The notes below the pieces were generated by a model that was not told the origin of the DNA, ran no database searches, and worked only from the letters and a program-made list of their open reading frames with translations. Both the position numbers and the translations under genes were made by a program. Shown piece after piece: positions 53,314 through 62,300 of a stretch of 64,000 bases of DNA. Where the stretch lies: NCBI GenBank assembly GCA_946811185.2, contig OX328099.1:67894714-67958713 (forward strand), read 5' to 3'. This stretch comes from Hippopus hippopus (Eukaryota > Mollusca > Bivalvia > Cardiida > Cardiidae). The stretch's first letter is position 1; the number at the start of each line of letters is the position of its first letter.

Positions 53314-56300
53314 TGCGAATGCACATTATATAACCCTTTGGTACAAAGGAACATTTCAAATTCCACTGTAAATCAGATGGTGGTTCTTTTACATTAAATT
53401 TGATTTCTCTGGAATAGCATATTTAGCAGTTTTCTACACTGTTTCTGTCATATAATGGCAATAGCGCACATATACATGATTTCTCAGTAAACTACCAGTA
53501 GTAAGATTGCCAGTAGTAACATACAGGGCTTATAATTACAAAGTTGAGGAAGGGGGAAGGGGGCGGGGGGCCTACTTATAAAGTCAAATAAACTAAACCA
53601 AGCTATTTTTGAGAAGATGATAGTTCTTGGAGGACTCATTTCTCTCTCATAGTTAAATGTTGTTTGGATGACGCAAATATGATAAAGGATCCATTATTTT
53701 AAAAGGATGTCGCACAACGTACTGGTAAAAGAAACACAACAAATGCATGTATAGGTGTACTGGCCACCATGATTTACTGACAATATTACTAAGAACACCT
53801 TTAACACCAAACAAACAAAGGCTTGCAATAGAAATTGCTTGCAAGCAAGCAATTTCTATTTTCCATACAATTCTTTAAAATTATTATCACACCAGAGATT
53901 TCTCAAGTGGGTGGTAATGTATTAATCCAACTGAAGGGAATAAAAATGTCTTTTATAAAAAACTACTGTTCTTTTTCTAATAACATTTTCAAAAGTTGCA
54001 TACTCAAGGGTGTATAAAGAATTTCATGGGCAAAAGCCAAACAGTGTTCATTTTCACTTACTAGATCAGAGACACTGTCCTGAGATCGTGGTACAAGCAA
54101 TTTGGGGAATTCTGTAGGACTACAAGCTACACTGTGTAATACTGTGGGAGATAGCAGGACTAGCTGAAATTCAATACAAATTCATTAATTTATCAAAATT
54201 TTTGTGAATATCATACAGATATCCAGGTTAGACAGAGTGATGGTATTCTAACTCCATTGTTTCTCTTCGAAACCATATGATGGGGGTACTTATTAGAATC
54301 GTCTTGATGAGACAATTCTAATGAGTACCCAAAACATAGTGTTTAGTGGAGAATAATTAATATTTTCAATTTTGAAATCAAAATCATTCCCTCTGTCTGG
54401 AGTCCTTATCATATACTGTTTTGGGGTAAGAGCTAATCCAAAAGTTTTAATGACACTGAGGAAGAAAGCTTTTGAACAAGTAATGGGAAAAGGATAGAAT
54501 GCTGGGTTTTTCTCTTTACCCACAATGTTTTCTAAGCTAAAAATGAAATTTCCACTCTTTGAGTCATACATGCATTGTCATCTGAAAACATATGCAATTT
54601 GGTAAACACTTCAACTTCACTGGTGCATACGGATGACATCTGGAATAAAAAAATCTGATAACTCATAACCAAAAAATCCTAAGTTTTACTGACCCCAAGA
54701 AAACAGGCTTTTGAAAACACTGTGGAAAAAGGGGGAAATGCTGGTAACCAGCATTTTCTCCTTTTCCACAATGTTTTCTAATCTATCACAATCAAGCCCC
54801 CTCATTTGAGCCACAATTAATCTGTTGTCTGCAAATGCTACTGATTTGGACCAATCTAAACTTTTTTCATTTGGTAAAGTGATTAAGCTTTATTGATCAA
54901 TTGTTGCATCAATGTCATCTTGCAAAAAAGTGTCTTTTACTATACGTACTATGTACTATGTATACTCTACTATGATTTAAAGTTCTTTTGGTTTATTCTT
55001 GTTACATCAAAAACTTACCAAAACCAAAAAATTATATTAACCCTTTACAACACAATGCTGTGTTTTAATGACCCTAACAAAAAAGCTCTCTGAAAACAAT
55101 GTTGGAAAATGAGAAAATGCTGCCTTGATGGTAACCAGAACAGTCTCCTTTCCCAACAGTGTTTTCTACCATATCAGTCAGAAATCATCATCTGAGCTAA
55201 ATTTACAATGTTGTCAATCTAAAAATTGACCAGCCTGAAATTTTGTCGTTTGGTAAAGGGTTCAACCATTACCACACAATTCCAAATTTTAACAACCGTG
55301 AAAAGATAGTCTTTCGACAACATTGTGGAAAAAGGAGAAAATGCTGGTGACCATGCCTTTCCTCCTCTTCCCACAATGTTTTCAAACTTGTCAAATACAA
55401 ATCCCATCATTTCAGCCACACAGATTTTGCCATCTGCAAATGCTTTCAATTTGGACAAGTTTAAAATTTTGTCATCTGGTAAAGAATTAAAAAGCAAAAA
55501 ATACGAAGTCATGGATGAAAGCAAGTGAAGTGCAAACCTTTACAATTTCAGCAATTTCATCTGGGGATAGAGACTGTGGCAACTCAGGTATATCAGTCTG
55601 GTCTAAAAAGTGTAAAAGAAACTGAACCAGTCTCTTGTCTCCCCATAATGCACTTTGATTCATGAGCTGATGGAGCAGACCATCCTTAAAGTCAGGGATG
55701 ATCTCTGACATGGCTGAAGATATGAGATCATTGAAGTTGAGCGGGTCTTCAGATGTAAAATTGGAAGTCTGTAGATTCTTGTGAAGTTGTGCTATATTTT
55801 GTCTGTATTTCTGTACACTACGTCTCTTTCTTACATGACTTGGGCTGTCCGGATATGATCCAAACAGCAGTCTATACGCCTGAAATCAGTAGCGATACAT
55901 AACTGTGTCAAAAATGCTTTGATAGTTACCTGCCCTTGTTGTATAGACTCCCCTTTTGAAAGTGAACAACTTGTCCAAGTTTGAAATAAATATCTTCAGT
56001 AAAAACAGAGATATTATAAAATGTCACAGTTTTTGCACTATGATGACACAGACTACAACAGGGCTACAACAATAACAACCTTTTCTTTAAAACAGGTGAG
56101 CTAAATATGTTTTCCAAAAATATTAATCAAGTTCATAAGGTAACATTTCTATAACATTTTTGTAATATGGTATCAAGTCTAAAAATAAATATTTGAAAAT
56201 TATTTTGATAACTTTCATATAAGTTTTACAATGATAGCTTTTTAATTTAATCAATGAATTAAAAACTTTACTTAGAAATATATTTCAGTCTTTACCAAAC

Positions 56301-59300
56301 AAAACTAGAGGCCCTTGAGGGCCTGAAATCGCTCTACTGGCAGTGATTTTGCTTTTTTTGCTAGCATACATGAAAAAACAGTAAAAAAAAAAATGAATTG
56401 CAATTTCTGAAAAATAATTGTTTGGAATCCAGCCAAATTTGATAGAGTTTCAGTACGCCTTGTATTAAACAATCCTAGCAAATTTCAAAAAAATGTGACA
56501 AATAATGTGGACTTTGTTGAGTAAACAGTACCAAGTTATCAAATGGCTGCTTTTCCTGAACAGATTACTAGATTTTCTTCACTTTTAATAGCGTTCAATC
56601 CCTTGATGAACCAAACAATCTTTGAAAGTTTCAAAAGAATCAGATCAAAACTGTGGATTTCATTGCCTAAACAAGAAATGGAAATTTTCAACTTCAAATG
56701 GCTACCTTTCCTATACTGTTTGTTGAATTTTTTTCAAAATCCATAGGGTCCAAGCTATTGATGAGATAAACAAACTGTGTAAGTTTCACAAAAATCTGAT
56801 TACAAATGGAGACTTTATCATGTAAACAATAAATGGAAATTTTCAAATTCAAATGGCTACTTTTCCCATACTGTTTGTTGGATTTTTTTCAAAATCAATA
56901 GGGTTCAAGCTATTGATAAGATAAACAAACTGTGCAAGTTTCATGGAAATCTGACCACAAATGCAGACTTTATCGCATAAACAAGAAATGGAAATTTTCA
57001 ACTTTAAATGGCTACTTTTCCCATACTGCTTGTTGAATTTTTTTCAAAATCAATAGGGTCCAAGCTACTGATGAGATAAACATACTGTGCAAGTTTCAAG
57101 TAAATGTGACCACAAATGCAGACTTTATCGCGTAAACAAGAAATGGAAATTTTCAACTTCAAATGGCTACTTTTCCCATACTGTTTGTTGGCTTTTTTTT
57201 CAAAATCAATAGGGTTCAAGCTATTGATGAGATAAACAAACTGTGCAAGTTTCACAAAAATCTGACAACAAATGCAGACTTTATCGCGTAAACAAGAAAA
57301 AGACTAACGGACGGACGGATGGACGACGGAAACCATACCATGACATAAGCTCTGCTGGCTTTCAGCCAGTAGAGCTAAAAATTTTGACTTGTCGAATTTG
57401 AAAGCATTTGCAGACAGTAAGTTAAATGTAACTAAAATGATAGAATTTGTTTCTGAAACAGTAGAAAATATTGTAGGAGAAGGGAAAAATGCTGGTTACC
57501 AGTATTTTCTCCTTTTCCCTCCATGTTTTCAAAAGCCTCCTCTCTCAGGGGTGACAAAACTCTGAACTTTATGGTAAAGGATCAAGTCAATGGAAATTCA
57601 GAATATGATGAAATACCTATGGCCACTGACTGTGTGCTCGAAAAAGTTGACAAACTTACCTCACTGACATTGACAGAAGAATGCATCAACACATCTATAT
57701 CTGCTTGTGGCAAGGTGGCATTCCTTCTCAGGAAATCAATAATAGTTTCATTGCTTGTAAATAAGGAGCCCAGTCTGAAATCTTAGAAATAGTTTAACAA
57801 TATACCACACAATCTGGACTTTCAACGACCCTGAGGAAGAAGACTTTTGAAATCATTGTGGGGAAAGGAGAAAATGCTGGTAACCAGCATTTTCTCCTTT
57901 TCCCACAATGTTTTCTATCCTACCAAGGACATATTCAATTATTTGAGCCACATTTAGATTGTCGTCTGCAAATGCTTTCAATTTGCAAGAGTCTTCTTTT
58001 GTCTTGTAAAGCGTTAACATGGTAACTAATTATGGGTCTGTCTAAAATCTCCTACATAGCTTACCAAATGACAAAATTTAAGGCTAATCCGAATTTCAAA
58101 GAATTTGCAGACAAAAAAATCAAATGTGGTCTGAAGATAATGTTGGAAGATATGTCTTTCAAAGCGCAGAAAACATTTTGAGAGAAACAGAAAATGCCGG
58201 TTACCAGCATTTTCTCTTTCTCCCATAATGTTTTCATAAGCTTTCCCTATGAGTGTCCTTCAAACTCGTAATAATATACCGTAAAAGGTTTACTACTTGT
58301 AAAAAAAGTCATTCTTTTGTTTTCAGAATCTATCCCCTGTAGGTACTTAACCCTTTACCAAAAAATCCCGAGGTTTCAATGACCCTGACAAAACAGACTT
58401 TTGAAAAAATTCAAGGAAAAGGAGAAATGCTAGCAACTAGCATTTTCTCCTTCTCCCACATTATATTTTAATGCTTTTAAAGACAAATTCAGCCACATTT
58501 CATCTGTTTACTTGTATTTTCTTTTTCTAAAACAATGTTTTCAAAACCTTTATTCCTCAGGATCATTATAACAGGTGATTTTTTGTAAAGGGTTAAATCA
58601 TTCATAAAATATTTATGTTGTAAAAGGTTTCTTAGAAGTATAAAAGCACATATATTACTTTTAGCAGTGTGGAAAGACTCTCTAAAAGTAGATGGACTGT
58701 CTATGATGCTTTTATAGATGGCAGGAATGTGCTCCATCTCTCGTGGGGTGTAACCCGGGTAAAAAAAATGATGCTGTTTACCCAGACTTTGTAGTCTGTT
58801 AAGGAAGGCATATGTGCTGGAATAGAAAATCATAAAATACATAAATTGCCTTAGATGTCTATATTTCTTTAACAACAACAATAGTGACTTTCTTGTCTTT
58901 TGTTACTGAGATTACTTGCTCCTTACTGCACAGCTTCTTCCTGTACAAAATCAATACCTAACAACTGACTTGGGGAGAATTCTCTTTAGCTCAGTGGTTA
59001 AGGTGTTGGTCTTTTAAACCTTGATAAATGAGGATCTTTTCTACATGGGCTTGAATCCCGCCAGGTGCAGTTTGTATTTCAGCTTTGCATTTCTTGTGAA
59101 CTTTCATGTTCGTAAGATGGGGGCTCGTGCGGGATTGGCCATTGAGCCATTTGTTGTCAAAAAAGAACTAATAACGTTTTCTGTCATCTAAATGATGACA
59201 TTTAAGAGGGAGTGTGTTACAGGAGATCATTCCTTCCTAGCTGCATAGCTTCTACTGTTATAAAACAAATATCTAACAACTGCATTGGGGAGAATTCTCT

Positions 59301-62300
59301 TTAGCACAGTGGTTATGGTGTTGGTCTTTTATACCTCAATAAATGAGGATCTTTTTCTGCACGGGTTCGAAACCTGCCAGGTGTGGTTTGTATTTCAGCT
59401 ATGTACTTCTTGCGAACTTTCATGTTCGTATGATTATCTACAACTCTGATGTTGTTGATAGTTATTGTGACAGAATTAATTCGTCTCTAACCACTGATTG
59501 TTGTTTTGACAATGGTTATGTGGGAAAGTAGCAAGTTAATTAGATAGAAAACTGTGCAAAGCACTGGTAAAAAGGTACTCAATGAAAGTGTTGACAGCAC
59601 TGGCCATCAGGATATAACTGAATTAAACAATAAACCAACCAATCAACTCTGATGATTTCATATCAGCTAATGAAATAGGCACAATCTGGTTTGTAAAGTC
59701 AAGGTTGTTTTACTTAGAACATCTCACAAGACAGTGTAGATGGAAGAATGCATATTCTACGTCTGCTTAGGTGAAACTAGAGGCGCTTGAGCGCCTGTAT
59801 CGCTCCACAGGCCTGATATTTCTATAATGGCGAAAGGAAGTTTTTAACAATTATCATTCAATCCTGCATTTTAGCTCACTGAAGAAACAATTTGGTAGAC
59901 AACCACCATAGGAACTTACCTGCAAAACAACAATGAAATCCAATGAATAGTTTTAGAGAAGAAATTTTTCAAAGATTTTACTTTATACCATAAAAGGAAA
60001 ATGAGTCTCCCATAAAAGCCATGTTTTTTGACAGATCTTTTTTTTTTTAAGGAATTCTGTAAACCTGTATCTAAGGAACATTCCTGCAAAATAATAATGC
60101 TATCCAAATAGCGGTTTGGGAGGAGAAGATTTTTAAAGGTTTTTTACTTTGGTTGCCATGGCAACCAGAATTCTTCATGGAACACAATTATTTGAAGGAA
60201 TTTGAAAGAGGACCACCAAAGGAACATTCCTGTGAAATTTGGTAAAAATCCAGTCAATAGTTTCTGAGGAGAAGTTTTTTAAAGAAAAAGTTTACGGACG
60301 CATGCACGGACGAACGAGTGGATGGACGGACGGACGCACGACGGACACAACGCCATGACAATAGCTCGCTGGCCTTCGGCCAGTGGAGCTAAAAAGCATC
60401 AAATGTGGTTTGATACTGAACTATATACATATACATGTAGTGGATAAAAACAAAGCTTAATGACCAAAGTACATTCCTTAACCCCTTACCAGATGATTTC
60501 AAGTTTTAACCATCTATAAAAAGACAGCTTTTGAAAACATAATGGGAAAAAGGAGAAAATGCTGGTAACCAGCATTTTGTCTGAAAGAGTTAAGAGTAAG
60601 TTTAGTACAGGATTATAAGTTCATCTTTGCTATCAAGACAGCGGAAGCAAATACAGTTCAAAGAACCAGGAAAATAATGATTAACCTTTTACCACACAAT
60701 CTAACTTTAACGACCCTGAGTGAGAAGCTTTTAAAAACATAATGGGAAAAGGAGAAAAAGCTGGTAACCACGATGTTTTCTTTCCTTTCAGAGAAAGATA
60801 CTATGATTGGAGCCACATTTATTTATCATCTACAAATGCATTGAATGAGGACTAGCTTGAAATTTTGCCGTTTGGTAAAGAGTTAAGATCTTGCTTTGCA
60901 TTAATCCTTTACCACACAGTCCTGAGACTGAAAACATTGTGGAGGAAACAGGAAAATGCTTGCAACAAGCATTTTCATTACAAGCATTCTCTCCTTTTCC
61001 CACAATGCTTTCTACCCTTACAGAGACAATTTTCACCATTTTGGTCAGATTTAATTTGTCCTCTGCAAATGCTTACAATTTAGAATGGTCCAAATTTTGT
61101 TGTTTTTGTCAGGGGCTTACAATTTAGAATGGTCCAAATTTTGTTGTTTTTGTCAGGGGTTAACTCTTTAAATTCTTAAATTCTTGATTCAACCAAATTA
61201 AAAGCATTTCCAGGCAACAAAATAAATAGCTAAAGTGGTAATTTCTGTCTTTGATAGGGTAGAAAAATTGTGGGAAAAGGAGAAAATGCTGGTTACCAGC
61301 ATTTTCTCCTTTTCCCACAATGTTTTCAAAAGCTAAAATCCCAGGGTCGTTTAAAATAGTAATTGCGTGGTAAAGGGCTCAGCAAATGCTTAAATTTTGA
61401 CACCTTACTTTTTATTGTCAGGCAAAGTATTCAAATGAAGAGATCTAGACAAACAAGGTTAACAAAACTCATACCTCTGTTCCTTCGTAACATGTTTGTC
61501 TGTAATATTGCCATGCTGATTGTTTTCACAAAACAACTGAAGGATAGGAATAGCACCGGAGGAAGGCAAGGGTTTAGGTGACCAGCGCCCTGAAACATGC
61601 AATTATATCCATGGTTATAAGTTTAAACAATGAACAGTATTCGTACATTTAATAAAGTATTTTATGCCTCTTTCAAAAGTAATTTTCTACTCTATCATCG
61701 CAACAGCTCACAATACAGCTGCAGGATTAGAATAGCACAAGAGGAAGGCATGGATTTAGGTGACTAGCCTACTGAAACATGAAACTACAATGATGGTAAA
61801 AAGTTTTAAGAATGATCTGTATTTATATTTTTCAAAAGTGTTTAATGCCTTTTGGTTTTATGTTCTATCATCACAACAGCTTACAGCTCAAAAATTTCTG
61901 TGATTATATCAGTACTAAGCAAGGGGACAGCAGTGTCTTGTCCAAGGACACTCCCAAGAAAATTAGCTTTACCACTGAAGATTGAACCAAGAACCTCTGG
62001 ATTACAAATTCATCTCCTTAAACTTTACCGAACAATCCTGTGTTTTAACGACCCCAAGGAAGAAGGACTTTGAAGACATTGTTAGAAAGGAGGAATGCTG
62101 GTAACCAGCATTTTCTTCTTTTTCCCACAATGTTTTCTGATGTTTCAAACACAAATTCTATCATGTAATCTCTTTGATATCTTACTTATTGCCAACAGAT
62201 GCTTTCGATATGAACAAGTTTTGTTGTATGGTAAAGGATTAACCATTTACCAAACAATCTCATGTTCTAATGATCCTAAGAAAGAAGACCTTTGAAAATA

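Noticed and set aside
53168..53359. 63-codon open frame with a Cys/Val run
   Set aside because: Produced by the AC microsatellite read on the minus strand.
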